Assembly (NCBI RefSeq): GCF_947241705.1
Contig: NC_079266.1
Span: 124,001 to 188,000 of the forward strand
Length of the DNA stretch: 64,000 nt
DNA from: Saccharomyces mikatae IFO 1815
Taxonomy: Eukaryota; Ascomycota; Saccharomycetes; Saccharomycetales; Saccharomycetaceae
Direction: 5' to 3'
The notes below the pieces were generated by a model. It had not been told where the DNA came from and ran no database searches. It worked only from the letters and a program-made list of their open reading frames with translations. The first letter of the stretch is position 1, and each line of letters starts with the position of its first letter. Shown here piece after piece: positions 21,195 to 31,650 of this stretch. Position numbers and translations under genes: made by a program.

Positions 21195-22764
21195 TTTTTG
21201 AGAATGTACTTTTAAGAGTGTGTTTGGAATTTTGTTTGCTAATACCAGAGTATTAAATTTGTTTTCTTGATGATTTTGTTCTTATATTGTAAATTAGATG
21301 ATACAATAATTGTGAGTTAAGTGATCGATACCTGACTTCCTTTTATATGTTGGAGTTAGTAGTGTTGCAAGCCTTACATTGAATCAAGAATAATTAGTAT
21401 ACCAGCGTTCTATTATTTCTATAGGGAAAATTTACTGAGGAGAGCCTATGCCTTTCAAACATATGAACTGTAAATGACCGACCATTGTATTATTGAAGCA
21501 AACATTCAAGTTGGAAAATGATCTGCATCCGCCATCTCAATTTCTTTTATTAGCATTGCTTCCATAATGGTGGGATCCAGCAAGACTGCTAATAATAGGA
21601 CCTATGATATAACAAAGAACAAGCTAGCCGATCTTCTCTTTACTACACCCATCCAAGCCACGTCACTTCTGACACAGTTCAACCGGGATAGTTTGCATAT
21701 TCTCACATGAAGAACACTCTGCCTCCCTTCTTTGGAAACCAACCATTCCATTAAAAGAGCCTCAAGTGCCAAAAAAAGATGACCGAAAAAGGCGTCTTAT
21801 TCGAGAAATACTGCCTAAATAGGAAATCCAAGGATAAATTGAAAATAAGAAAAACAACCATCTGAAAAAGTGCTGGCGCAAAATAAAACAATATAGTGGG
21901 GTCGAAAAAAGTCATAACTAGATCATATGGTTTTGGTTTCGGTAGCAGGAACAAGGAAAAATTGTGAATATATCTTGCTGGTGATAATTTAAATGCGCTT
22001 TTTTGTACAAGTATTATTTAACTATTAAGTAATCGTGCCACCGATGTAGGTTTCTAGATGTGTAGCCATTTGAAATATTAATATTGCATTCTTTCCTAAC
22101 TTCATTACAATTATTGTTTTTTGCCCACATATTCTTTTTTGCAACTCCAAGTCAGTAAAGGGATGATATTTGTTCTCGGAAACTCATGGACAAATATGGG
22201 AAAAAACGCATCCAGTTAGACAACTTTTGTACAATATATAATTGCAAAACACTTTACAGGCATAGATTGGTAAGGTGAGCCGGGGAGTAAGCAAAAGAGA
22301 CTTTAGTTGAAGCCGAGAAACTATTTCCAAATGCAGTAGCAGAAGGAGTAAATCGCCCTTGTTGCTCTCTACTTCCTCTAAAATTGGCTTCTGGCCCCGC
22401 GCAATTTCTTGGCGCTTAAGCTATGTTTTTGCCTCATCGGGAAAAGATATTGCAAGTTAAAGGAGATCAGACGATTAGTAAACTAATTTTAGAATCAATG
22501 TCCGAGGACTTTCTAAATTTGGCATATTTCGCCCTTGACTGAAGTAGAAGGGATAGATCATGCATGTATAGATTCATCCTTGCTCTATTCAGTAGGATAT
22601 GCGCAAAAGTAAAGCTATATAAGATACCCTTCATGTTGCCATTTTATATTGACCTGGGTCTCTCGCTTAATTTAGAATAGAACACTTACACTTACGCACT
22701 ATTAGATAGCTACCATTATTACAGTACTAAGAGAACATCTCACAAATTAAGTATACTCATCAGA
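21195..22764. other. PIR1-PIR3 divergent promoter region
   Basis: This 1.57-kb spacer carries both promoters. A TATA box (TATATAAG, 22616-22623) lies about 145 bp before the PIR3 start. A short minus-strand open frame at 21751-21954 has no recognisable content. I looked for CTA(A/T)4TAG Rlm1 sites by eye and found none that fit well. No LTR or RNA gene was seen. Confidence 0.5.
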
Positions 22765-23916
22765 ATGCAATATAAAAAGACATTAGTCGCCTCTGCTTTA
22801 GCTGCTACATCTTTAGCTGCTTATGCTCCGAAGGACCCATGGTCCACTCTAACTCCATCAGCTACTTATAAGGGTGGTATAACTGATTATTCTTCTACTT
22901 TCGGTATTGCAATTGAAGCTGTTGCTACTACCGCATCCTCTAAATCCTCGTCTGTTGCCTCATCCAAAGCAAAGAGAGCAGCCTCTCAAATAGGTGATGG
23001 TCAAGTACAGGCCGCTACCACTACCGCTGCAGTATCTAAGAAATCTACTGCTGCTGCCGTATCTCAGATCACTGATGGTCAAATTCAAGCTGCGAAGTCT
23101 ACTGCTGCTGCCGTTTCTCAAATAAATGACGGTCAAGTCCAAGCCAAGAAATCTACTGCTGCTGCCGTTTCTCAGATCACTGATGGTCAAATTCAAGCTG
23201 CGAAGTCTACTGCTGCTGCCGTTTCTCAGATAAATGACGGCCAAGTCCAAGCCAAGAAATCTACTGCTGCTGCCGTTTCTCAAATAAATGACGGTCAAGT
23301 CCAAGCCAAGAAATCTACTGCTGCTGCCGTATCTCAGATCACTGATGGTCAAATTCAAGCTGCAAAGTCTACTGCTGCTGCCGTTTCTCAGATAAATGAC
23401 GGCCAGGTCCAAGCTAAGAAATCTACTGCCGCTGCTGCCTCTCAGATTTCTGACGGCCAAGTTCAGGCTACTACATCTACTAAAGCAGCCGCCTCACAAA
23501 TTACTGATGGTCAAATACAGGCTTCGAAAACTACCAATGGCGCTAGCCAAGTAAGTGATGGCCAAGTTCAAGCCACCTCTGAAGTAAAGGACGCCAATGA
23601 TCCAGTTGATGTTGTTTCCTGCAATAACAATGGTACATTGGCAATGAGTTTAAAAAAGGGTATCTTGACTGACGGTAAGGGTAGAATCGGTTCTATTGTT
23701 GCCAACAGACAATTCCAATTCGATGGCCCTCCACCACAAGCTGGTGCCGTCTACGCGGCTGGCTGGTCTATTACTCCAGAAGGTAACTTGGCTCTTGGTG
23801 ACCAAGATACATTCTACCAATGTTTGTCTGGTGACTTCTACAATTTGTACGATAAACATATTGGCTCACAGTGCCATGAAGTTTACTTACAGGCTATAGA
23901 TTTGATTTCTTGTTAA
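22765..23916 (+). CDS. PIR3: Cell-wall protein with internal repeats Pir3
   Basis: This 383-residue PIR protein is a structural, glucan-linked wall component. Its signal peptide and first 50 residues are almost identical to Pir1 in protein and DNA. A Kex2 site (KAKR) precedes the repeats. Eleven PIR cores follow, alternating [12 protein letters not shown] and [12 protein letters not shown] forms with STAAAV linkers, then more divergent [12 protein letters not shown] and [11 protein letters not shown] copies. The C-terminal domain has four cysteines in the family spacing and ends in ISC. A 129-bp stretch of this domain is identical to the neighbouring third PIR gene. The alternating T/N units suggest duplication of two-repeat blocks. 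Confidence 0.95.
   Translation: MQYKKTLVASALAATSLAAYAPKDPWSTLTPSATYKGGITDYSSTFGIAIEAVATTASSKSSSVASSKAKRAASQIGDGQVQAATTTAAVSKKSTAAAVSQITDGQIQAAKSTAAAVSQINDGQVQAKKSTAAAVSQITDGQIQAAKSTAAAVSQINDGQVQAKKSTAAAVSQINDGQVQAKKSTAAAVSQITDGQIQAAKSTAAAVSQINDGQVQAKKSTAAAASQISDGQVQATTSTKAAASQITDGQIQASKTTNGASQVSDGQVQATSEVKDANDPVDVVSCNNNGTLAMSLKKGILTDGKGRIGSIVANRQFQFDGPPPQAGAVYAAGWSITPEGNLALGDQDTFYQCLSGDFYNLYDKHIGSQCHEVYLQAIDLISC
22981..23572 (+). repeat. PIR3 coding minisatellite
   Basis: Eleven PIR units in tandem, most of 18 codons. Two unit types alternate in the central part, so the higher-order period is about 108 bp. This differs from the uniform array of PIR1. Confidence 0.88.
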
Positions 23917-24397
23917 CCGATAATTAATCATACCCATTTTTCTTCAAGGTCGCGAACTAGATGCTAATTTTGTTCCCTACCTAAGAACACATTCTGTGGC
24001 ATCTTTTCATTTGGCACGCCGTCATTTTTAAAACTTTCCTCGTTTTTTTGCATTCGTTGAACGTCTGCTCGAGAAAACATCACGTCTTCAAACGTTATTG
24101 TTCGTCACTATAATAAAACATAGTTATAGAAAATTTTCACGCTTCACATGTAGTACTTTTTTCATTGTAAAGATTCTTTGATTATACATAATTTCTTCGA
24201 CGATAATTCAGGGTCAACCCTTATTTAACGATATATATATATTTACAGCCTGTTGATATTACAAAAACTATCGTCTATACTTTTATTGTTTTTATTTTTT
24301 GTGCTCCCTAGTTAATGACACTTATGAAAACTCCCCAAAAGATGTTAAGAAGGCAGGTATAAAAAAAAAATTATCAAGAGCTGCGATTATTGTAAGT
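23917..24397. other. Convergent spacer between PIR3 and the third PIR gene
   Basis: About 480 bp of AT-rich sequence shared by two 3' ends. It contains a short TA run near 24231 and an A-run at 24361-24370. No gene is seen. Confidence 0.5.
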
Positions 24398-25177
24398 TCA
24401 GCAACTTATCAAGGAAACTGCTTGTAAGTGAATTCTGCTGCATTGCTCTCCAATTTTTTGGTCGTACAAATTGTAAAAATCGCCAGATAAGCATTGATAG
24501 AAGACATCCTCATCACCAAGGGCCAGGTTACCTTCTGGAGTAATAGACCAGCCAGCCGCGTAGACGGCACCAGCTTGTGGTGGAGGGCCATCGAATTGGA
24601 ATTGTCTGTTGGCAACAATAGAACCGATTCTACCCTTACCGTCAGTCAAGATACCGCCCATTAAAGTTACTTTCAAAGTACTATCACTGCTACAAGAACC
24701 GTTTTTTAAAGAAACAACGGCAGTGGTTTGGCATTTTGAAGCAAAAATAAAGGAAATAACAGAGGGAAGGCTCGGTGATGGGGATAGGATAGATGCGGGG
24801 TTTTTGTTGAAAGAACTAGCCTGGTAGCCAACATACGTTGTAGTGGCTCTCTCTCTTACTGTAATAATAGAAGTTCTAGTTAAAGTGGTTGTGATATCGA
24901 CACTTTCGCCAACGAAAACCAATCCGGCTTTAGTAGGGACAGCAGTGACTTGAATTTGACCATCACCGATTTGAGAGATAAGATCTCTCTTATTAGCACT
25001 GATACAATCGGTTGAAATAGTTTGAACAGCGATACCGAAAGTAGAAGTGAACTCAGTAGCAGCACAAGAAAAGGTTGCTGAAGGAGTTAACGATGACCAT
25101 TGCTCACCTGGTGTATACCCTTGGGCAATGACAACTGCTAGCGAGACTGCAATTATCCAGAATTTTTTGAGTTGCAT
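24398..25177 (-). CDS. Third PIR-family cell-wall protein, single repeat (Cis3/Pir5-like)
   Basis: This intact 259-residue frame has the full PIR architecture: a hydrophobic signal peptide ([17 protein letters not shown]), a PIR-type prosegment (SSLTPSATF), a Kex2 site (NKR near residue 64), one PIR repeat ([11 protein letters not shown]), a Ser/Thr-rich spacer and the four-cysteine C-terminal domain with Cys-16-Cys-12-Cys ending. One repeat is the pattern of Cis3 and Pir5 rather than Pir1 or Pir3. S. cerevisiae, as I know it, has only PIR1 and PIR3 here and CIS3, HSP150 and PIR5 on chromosome X. The minus-plus-minus order here mirrors YJL160C-HSP150-CIS3. This gene is therefore probably a retained duplicate lost or decayed in S. 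cerevisiae. Lys of the usual KR context is present. Function as a wall glucan linker is inferred from family. Confidence 0.9.
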   Translation of the reverse strand: MQLKKFWIIAVSLAVVIAQGYTPGEQWSSLTPSATFSCAATEFTSTFGIAVQTISTDCISANKRDLISQIGDGQIQVTAVPTKAGLVFVGESVDITTTLTRTSIITVRERATTTYVGYQASSFNKNPASILSPSPSLPSVISFIFASKCQTTAVVSLKNGSCSSDSTLKVTLMGGILTDGKGRIGSIVANRQFQFDGPPPQAGAVYAAGWSITPEGNLALGDEDVFYQCLSGDFYNLYDQKIGEQCSRIHLQAVSLISC

Positions 25178-26120
25178 GTCGTCTTCAAGGTTGACGTACT
25201 GCTTTATAATATTGAGTTATTCTGCTAATCTTTGAGTTTCTGTAAATTAAAAAGGAAAGCTACTAAGGAAAGAAAATTTAGATATCAATGTAAAAACAAG
25301 ACTTGCGGTAAAGTTTGAAAAGGTGACAGCATTGATAAACCATTGATTGAAGCATATATACGTTACGTACGTTACATATGTTTAGTTTTACTGCCAAATA
25401 CATCAATCAGAGTTGGTTTTTCTGAATAGTAATCGAATCTCTCACAATGTTTGTTGGGCTTTTTATCCACCGTTTAGGTTCACGTTAATAAAATGAAAAG
25501 AAAACGACGCGAATCAAGTATTGACGTATTAGGCAATTTACAAGATCCACCCAACTTCTGCGACAGGGACCTTTGAAGAGCAGTACACCTCAATCATCTA
25601 CGCAAAAAATTTCCGCAGAACGTTCCCAAAAACTCCTTGCCTTTAAAGGCACGTAGGCAGAAGATGACCCGATAGGGACATAAGCTCATTGAAGAAGCTG
25701 TTTCTACTAAGTGAAAGATACGCACTAGTGAAATCAGCCTGATAAAGCCAACTATAATCCTTTAATCGGAAACCTTTCGTCTTAAACCTTCATTTTCTAG
25801 TCTTACTTCTTATACGAAAGTTCAACGATTTAGGCTTAGTGCGGTATCAATGTGTCGTTAGGAGTTTTCCAGTTTTATTTAATATCCTATTGCATATAAG
25901 TGCCCTTGGAGGTACATTCAATGAGAGAATGGCATTCGTATCTATTAGTGAGGCGAGAAAATGGTAGCCCGTTGTGTGTTGCAAAACAAAAATAAAAGAG
26001 AGATGCGCGTTGTATACTTCTCGTAGAAATTGATTATTGCCTATGAATGATTGAACTAAAACGTAAAAGGTGTAGGTGATATAAGCATGGATTATGCTTC
26101 CTTGAGCAGAAAAAATGAAA
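25178..26120. other. Promoter of the third PIR gene and YKL162C 3' end
   Basis: This 943-bp spacer contains the upstream region of the third PIR gene and the end of YKL162C. A repeat of TACGTACGTTACATATG-like words occurs near 25360-25380. No gene or LTR is seen. Confidence 0.5.
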
Positions 26121-27326
26121 TTATGTAGAGTGAAGTATCGCTAAGGAGCTATTTTTTATAACTTTTAATTGAGGCTTATCTTCACCAGACAATGGGCGTC
26201 TATTTCTTTCACTAGGGCTTATCCATTTTTCAACAAAATCTGCCATATCTTCGACTTCGCAACTATTAGAAGAACTGTTTATTTCATTGTAAATGTTCTG
26301 CAGTTGTAAGAAATTCGTCATGAAGTATATTCTTTCATTGCGTTTATCGGAAAGAATTGAATCCGAACATGATTGTATTACCTGACTGGACCCTGTCGAT
26401 CGTGGGCTGAATAAACTCTTCAGAAATGATACTATTTTGGGACTTGACCTCTGTGGAGTGTCCACAGTGAAAATTCTATGTTGCGGGATGTTATTCTTGA
26501 TTGTCATCAGTATCTCAATTAATTTGGTGGGAATATAAAGCTCCTTATCAGAAATTATATGAGATTGATCGTCAAATATTTGTTCTAATGCAAGCTTACA
26601 TGAGTAGTCCATGCTACTATCAAATATTTTGCTCTTCTCTCCATTCTTATTAATGTCTACAAAACACTGTTGCCAAGTGTCGTCATGTGAGGAATACCTC
26701 ACCAAATCATGAGTTGTGTATTTTATAACGTCGTTGAGCATCAAAAAATGAATAGGGTCCTCTGTGATAAATTTCTTCTGTAACATATTCGGAGATACCG
26801 GATAATCTTGTACCAAACTAACTGATCCAGGTATTCCGTCTAAGATCTTTGGCGGTATATTGTCACATTTGTATAAAGGAACCATGAAATACTTTATCTT
26901 CTGGAACATGTTATCGGATAATGTCGACTTTAGATATGTCATTAAATTTTTGCATATTTGAATCCCTTGAGGTAAATTCGTGTAAATGTGCACGACGTTA
27001 AGGTCGTAGTACGGATAATCGTTTAATTTATAATTCACCAGCAGCCATTTGGCAAGGCACTTGCTAAATAGTGGGTCACAATCGAGAATATTATCGAATA
27101 AAAGGGGGTCGCTTTTGGTTCCCATGGACACTGGGTTTTTTTGCGTGAAGAAGTTTTCTCTTTTCATTATGTAAGGAAAGTTTTGCCACTCTATGTAATC
27201 TCTTAAAGAAATTCTCCCAACTTGACCTTGTTTTATTCCATTTGTGGAGACCAATTGTTCGAAAGAAAGTAGTGGGTAATCAGATTTCAAACGAACCTGT
27301 ATTCTAATGGGAAAGAACTTTTTCAT
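26121..27326 (-). CDS. Protein of unknown function, YKL162C orthologue
   Basis: This 401-residue protein occupies the place of YKL162C (402 residues in S. cerevisiae), which is uncharacterised and reported in mitochondria. The N-terminus MKKFFPIRIQVRLKSDYPLL is basic with an arginine-containing amphipathic stretch, compatible with a mitochondrial presequence. I recognise no catalytic motif. Visible features are an NGIKQGQVGRISLRDY segment near residue 30, a mid-region with YPYYDLNVVHIYTNLP, and a Ser-rich basic region near 295-320 (SFLKSLFSPRSTGSS). The frame is intact and full length. Confidence 0.85.
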   Translation of the reverse strand: MKKFFPIRIQVRLKSDYPLLSFEQLVSTNGIKQGQVGRISLRDYIEWQNFPYIMKRENFFTQKNPVSMGTKSDPLLFDNILDCDPLFSKCLAKWLLVNYKLNDYPYYDLNVVHIYTNLPQGIQICKNLMTYLKSTLSDNMFQKIKYFMVPLYKCDNIPPKILDGIPGSVSLVQDYPVSPNMLQKKFITEDPIHFLMLNDVIKYTTHDLVRYSSHDDTWQQCFVDINKNGEKSKIFDSSMDYSCKLALEQIFDDQSHIISDKELYIPTKLIEILMTIKNNIPQHRIFTVDTPQRSSPKIVSFLKSLFSPRSTGSSQVIQSCSDSILSDKRNERIYFMTNFLQLQNIYNEINSSSNSCEVEDMADFVEKWISPSERNRRPLSGEDKPQLKVIKNSSLAILHST

Positions 27327-29927
27327 AATCTCCTCCTGCCTATGGTGCCTACTTCAAATGAAAGTAGTTTGTTGGAAAAATACTGAAAAACCATTTAAAG
27401 TGAAATAATAAAAGGTAAGGGAACTGCTTAATATGGCTATGTTTTGGTCCGGATCATCGCTAATTTACAGGAAGGGTATATCCCGCTTTTCCCGCATCTT
27501 GGGCGTTCCCGCCTTTCGGAAGGCCAATAATACTGCCGAGAGGGATCTCTCTTTTGCAACATTTGAAGTATATTGGTTAGTAACTTTGAGAAGATAAATA
27601 AACATTATACAGATTTATTAATAATAACACATGTGCAAATCGACCAAGTTTACTTTTCATTATAAAACACATGATTCAATTTAAATAAAAATAATCTTTT
27701 AGGTCATAAAAGATAAAAAACTGTCACCTTGATTTACACTTTGATATATACCATAATTTTCATTATGGTGAATTCTGAAGATGATGATGAGACCAACTCA
27801 TGATTTCTTGTTCGACTTGGCAAGTCTCCCAAGTGATTTCTTACCGTTTTGCTGATTATTTTGTTTGAACAGGTTTCCTTTTTCATTTGACACCTGGAAA
27901 TGGGCTAGAGTTTGATTTTACATATTCTTGATATAGTTGGGTTGTAATCAGTGATGTAAGTTGTTTACATAGAAGAATTCAGAGTTTTAACTGCGTAAAC
28001 TTTTTTTAAGAAATAGATTTGTATAACCTTTTGAAACATGAGCGTCCTCTGAAGATCAGGATGATGATTGAAAACGCCACCAATAGGATGTTTCTGATAA
28101 TTTTTCTGAAATTAAATACTTACCTAATGACCTGATCTTTTCATTTCACCGTACTTCAAATGGGCTCGAATTTTCAATTCAAAATGGTGTTCGCAGGAGG
28201 GTTTGTCGTCTGCGCCGTGATACGCCCTTCGGTATCTCAGTCAACCATGCAAAGGCCATAGTTGCGGTTAACAGTTCATTCTTGTGAAGTCTCCTGCGAT
28301 CTTTTGTTGTGTACAAAAATAATAATTACAAATAGAAACAATGTTCTGTGATAGAGACCAAGTTAACTTTATTAGTTTACCTTATCATAGATCTCTTGAT
28401 ATACGAGTTGATTTCTTTGAATAGGGATTATCTTTATGGTATCGGTGACAATTTCGAAACAATACTAAACAGAATTATTAGTAACTTTCCATACTATTAG
28501 GGGACCTGGAGCCCCTGTCAGGAACAGAATTTGGATGCACATGAAAACTGAGGAATGTCGTACAATGCTATGCTTGAAGGGCACAGTTGAAGAAGTGTGA
28601 TGATTTAGAATGGAGTGGTATGGCCAATATTAACATTTGCTCAAGTCTATGCAACATTGCCATGCATTATAGTAACTTATATTTAATGGATTATGCTGTT
28701 AACGAGCGCACCTGAGTATTTTGTAATCAAAAGTGGAAGATAGCTTAGGTGCAAAGACGCTTTTATTTTAAAGCATGCCTCATGATTAATAGTGCGAAAA
28801 ATTCCAAGAAGTTACTTGCTTCAGGTAATGTAAATAACGCTTTGCTGTGTCACAGGTCTTATTTTCGTGTATGTAACCTTGATGTGAGATAAAAAAGTAA
28901 AGAGACAACAAAGTACGCAACTTTTGAGAACTTTTGAGAACTTTAGAAACGGGTTCTGAGTCATAGTTTTAAAAATCATTATCCTAGATATCTTTAGCCA
29001 TGCAAAGTAGGAAAGGAATATTATCTCGATAAAAATTTAATAGATATCTTTGTTGTATTCAGTCATTTCATTAGATGCAGTATTGTTTTAAAGCTCCAAC
29101 TATATGCTGATTTTTTATAGAATGGCACATAAAGTGGTATTATTGACCATTTCTTTAATGTAGTAGTAGTAACTATATTTTGTGGCAAGTTTTATTCCCT
29201 TATAAGCTTTGCACCGTGAACGGAATGACGTTTTGCGGTCAAACATTAACTTCTTCGCTAGAAATTTTTATTGATTTATAGCTGGAACTTCAAGCAAGTA
29301 GCATTCATGAAAAGTACTCAAAATTTTACGTCAGTAAGGCAACCAATTGTGTCTTCTGCGCTCTTCAAGCATTCCTGAGATATCATGTGCGATATTGGAG
29401 TTTTTAAGTTGTCTCGAAGTCAACAAATGACATTACTCAACCATAATACAAACAATTTCGTGAAGATGCCTGGCACTGCTCCAGTTAACACTTTGGGGTT
29501 TGAAATGAGCATTTCTTTCCGTTACATCAACTTTCTGTGTTATTGGACATAGTTGCGTTCGTTCAGTTTTTTTTTAATTACGTAAATGGCTCTCACTTAA
29601 AACAAATGTCTGAGACTGTTTAATATGTACATTTTCGCATTCTTTCCATATTTGTCGTCCTTTATTATTTTTTAAATAATATCGTGGTAAGCACTGAAAT
29701 AATTTCTGTTTCCAGAATATCGATGTGTTTGAAATATTCTTTTTTTTCTTATGTAAAACCATTTTTGGTAACAAATGGTAAATATTTAGAGAACAAGAAA
29801 ATCGTTCGAAACGACTAATCACAGGAAATGAAATAATATACAAATGGATGGAAAGTACTAGTAGTAGTGTTAGGTAGAATTAGAGGGAAGAATATCATTA
29901 GAAAAGATCTAAAACGGTCAGCGAGCT
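27327..29927. other. Gene-free gap at the expected KDX1 position
   Basis: In S. cerevisiae KDX1/MLP1 (YKL161C, about 433 residues, minus strand) lies between YKL162C and ELF1. Here 2.6 kb separate those genes without an open frame of kinase type on either strand. A minus-strand frame at 29574-29843 (89 codons) and smaller ones look random. Faint kinase-like traces near 28.0-28.3 kb are listed as a possible relic. The remainder is AT-rich with no LTR seen. Confidence 0.7.
28000..28310 (-). pseudogene. Possible decayed relic of KDX1/MLP1
   Basis: Three short matches to Kdx1, remembered rather than aligned, occur on the minus strand in the right order. AGATCGCAGGAGACTTCAC near 28303 resembles the codons for RSEQRLE. 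CAC...GACGACAAACCC near 28219-28200, then GAATTGAAAATT at 28180, resemble the catalytic-loop HCDLKP and the following QLKI. AAAGGTTATACAAATCTAT near 28032 resembles KGYITSI. The first two spacings, about 81 and 39 bp, are near the expected 93 and 45; the last gap is about twice that expected. No continuous frame remains. Synteny makes a lost KDX1 likely; whether these particular traces are its remains is tentative. Confidence 0.35.
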
Positions 29928-30359
29928 ATGGGTAAAAGAAAGAAGTCAACAAGAAAACCTACCAAGAGACTGGTACAAAAGTTAGATACGAAATTTAATT
30001 GTTTATTTTGTAATCATGAAAAATCAGTGTCATGCACTTTGGATAAAAAGAACAGTATAGGAACTTTGTCATGCAAGATTTGTGGTCAGTCGTTCCAAAC
30101 GCGTATAAATTCATTATCACAGCCTGTTGATGTATATAGTGATTGGTTTGATGCGGTGGAAGAAGTCAATTCTGGCCGTGGAAGTGACACAGACGATGGT
30201 GATGAAGACTCTGACAGTGATTATGAAAGTGATTCAGAGCAAGAAACACAGAAACGTAGCGAAATAGATTCTGATGAAGAAGAGGTAGACTCTGATGAGG
30301 AGAGGATAGGTCAAGTAAAAAGAGGCAGAGGCGCCTTGGTAGATAGTGACGATGAATAA
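29928..30359 (+). CDS. ELF1: Transcription elongation factor Elf1
   Basis: This 143-residue protein is the Elf1/ELOF1 zinc-finger elongation factor that travels with RNA polymerase II and helps it through nucleosomes. The basic N-terminus ([14 protein letters not shown]) precedes a four-cysteine zinc ribbon, FNCLFCNHE and SCKICGQSF. The conserved domain ends near residue 82 with [12 protein letters not shown]. The rest is the acidic tail found in fungal members, with repeated DSDEE units. Length in S. cerevisiae is about 145. It is convergent with RCN1. Confidence 0.96.
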   Translation: MGKRKKSTRKPTKRLVQKLDTKFNCLFCNHEKSVSCTLDKKNSIGTLSCKICGQSFQTRINSLSQPVDVYSDWFDAVEEVNSGRGSDTDDGDEDSDSDYESDSEQETQKRSEIDSDEEEVDSDEERIGQVKRGRGALVDSDDE

Positions 30360-30452
30360 TCCAGTCTTGAAAGAAAAGAATATTTACTTACGTCATATAT
30401 ATAACATATATTTTTAAAGTAACCCATCAGGCATTTTATGTCCTTTAATTAA

Positions 30453-31106
30453 TCACATTGTCTCGTCCTCTTCATCACTGTTATCGGAATCAAATATGGA
30501 TTTTGGTGGAAAGGCTGTTTTAACGTGATCTGCTAATCTAATCTGCCCATCTGCATCATTCGTAGGGCATCTATCAATTGTAATTGCACCTGCTTTTGAC
30601 TTCAACAGCGTGAAAGTACCATTACTCTCTTTGTCTGGACCTTTTGGCAATAGATGATTCGCTTTCATTCGTTGCTGCTGCTCCTGTTGTATACAACTTT
30701 GTACGTGCCTCTGTGGTGCATCCTCACACTTTGTGAAATCAAATTCAGGAGGGGGTGATGCTGGAGGCGATATCAGAAACATTTTCTCACTCTCTGGTAC
30801 CTTTAAGTATTGTTTGGCTATATTTTTATGTCCATCCTGCAAGGAATAGTTAAAGTTGAACTTCTCCACTTCTGAAGTATGAGATGCATTCATAATATGT
30901 CGGGATATGTCATGGTTTGGGCAGATTAATAAGATTCTTTTTAATCTTTTCAAAATAATTAATTGTATTGGGTCATTCTCATTGATTTGAAACTTCATCA
31001 AGATTCTCTTGCATAGCCAAGCCTGAATTTTTCCAACATTATCATTATGAACAATGTCGCATTTACTCGAGGTTATGATAATTGTATCCGTTATAATCTC
31101 ATCCAT
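30453..31106 (-). CDS. RCN1: Calcineurin regulator Rcn1
   Basis: This 217-residue protein is the yeast RCAN/calcipressin, which inhibits calcineurin and, when phosphorylated by Mck1, can stimulate it. The RCAN signature FLISPPASPP, containing the GSK-3-type phosphosite, is at about residue 110-119. An N-terminal RRM-like region precedes it (ITDTIIITS start). The end carries an acidic DSDNSDEEDE tail. The S. cerevisiae protein has about 211 residues; the extra residues probably lie in the Gln-rich stretch QQEQQQR. Confidence 0.95.
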   Translation of the reverse strand: MDEIITDTIIITSSKCDIVHNDNVGKIQAWLCKRILMKFQINENDPIQLIILKRLKRILLICPNHDISRHIMNASHTSEVEKFNFNYSLQDGHKNIAKQYLKVPESEKMFLISPPASPPPEFDFTKCEDAPQRHVQSCIQQEQQQRMKANHLLPKGPDKESNGTFTLLKSKAGAITIDRCPTNDADGQIRLADHVKTAFPPKSIFDSDNSDEEDETM

Positions 31107-31650
31107 AGCACGTCTGTGTTCTTTATATCAATTTCTCTCTTATTCGATATTCTCTGCCCTCTTTTTTTATAGAGCTATTAGGTTCTTCCTTGAAAAGAAA
31201 CCATATCTTATATAGAATTCGTTGAGCGGAAAGGGTCTTCTGAATGGGCCGATTAGTAACTACAGCTGACCGCAACTAGCGGCCAAATGACAAGGTAGTA
31301 TAATTTCAAAGCCTCTTGAATATACTTACAACTATGCGTCGCAGTTACTGAGTTGCAAATAGTGGATGTTATCCATGAAACGAGGCTGGAAATACATAAT
31401 AAGAACCCTTTTCATATTTACTAGCAATCAAAACTGCGCCTATTTGTGATAGTACAGTACACAATACAGTATATTCGTTGCGGTGCTTAATTTAGAGCAC
31501 ACTTGAACTGATTTGGTGAAATAATTTCAATCTAATTCGTCCGCGTTGTAAATTGAGAAATCATATAAACATTGTGTTAAGTAATAGCAGTCAAGCGATA
31601 ATTTAAGAAATATGACAAACAGGGATAGCTAAGCATACAGATTGGATAGT
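31107..31650. other. RCN1-APE2 divergent promoter region
   Basis: This 544-bp spacer contains the promoters of RCN1 (minus) and APE2 (plus). A repeated AGTACA(C)AATACAGTATA stretch is at about 31450-31470. No gene is seen. Confidence 0.5.

Noticed and set aside
27798-27900. Short minus-strand open stretch rich in Lys, Asn and Gln, considered as a KDX1 C-terminus.
   Set aside because: It does not resemble the Kdx1 end as I know it, and an in-frame stop lies close upstream.
29574-29843. Minus-strand 89-codon frame before ELF1, considered as a KDX1 remnant.
   Set aside because: It shows no kinase motif, and it would lie partly in the ELF1 promoter; composition is that of random AT-rich DNA.
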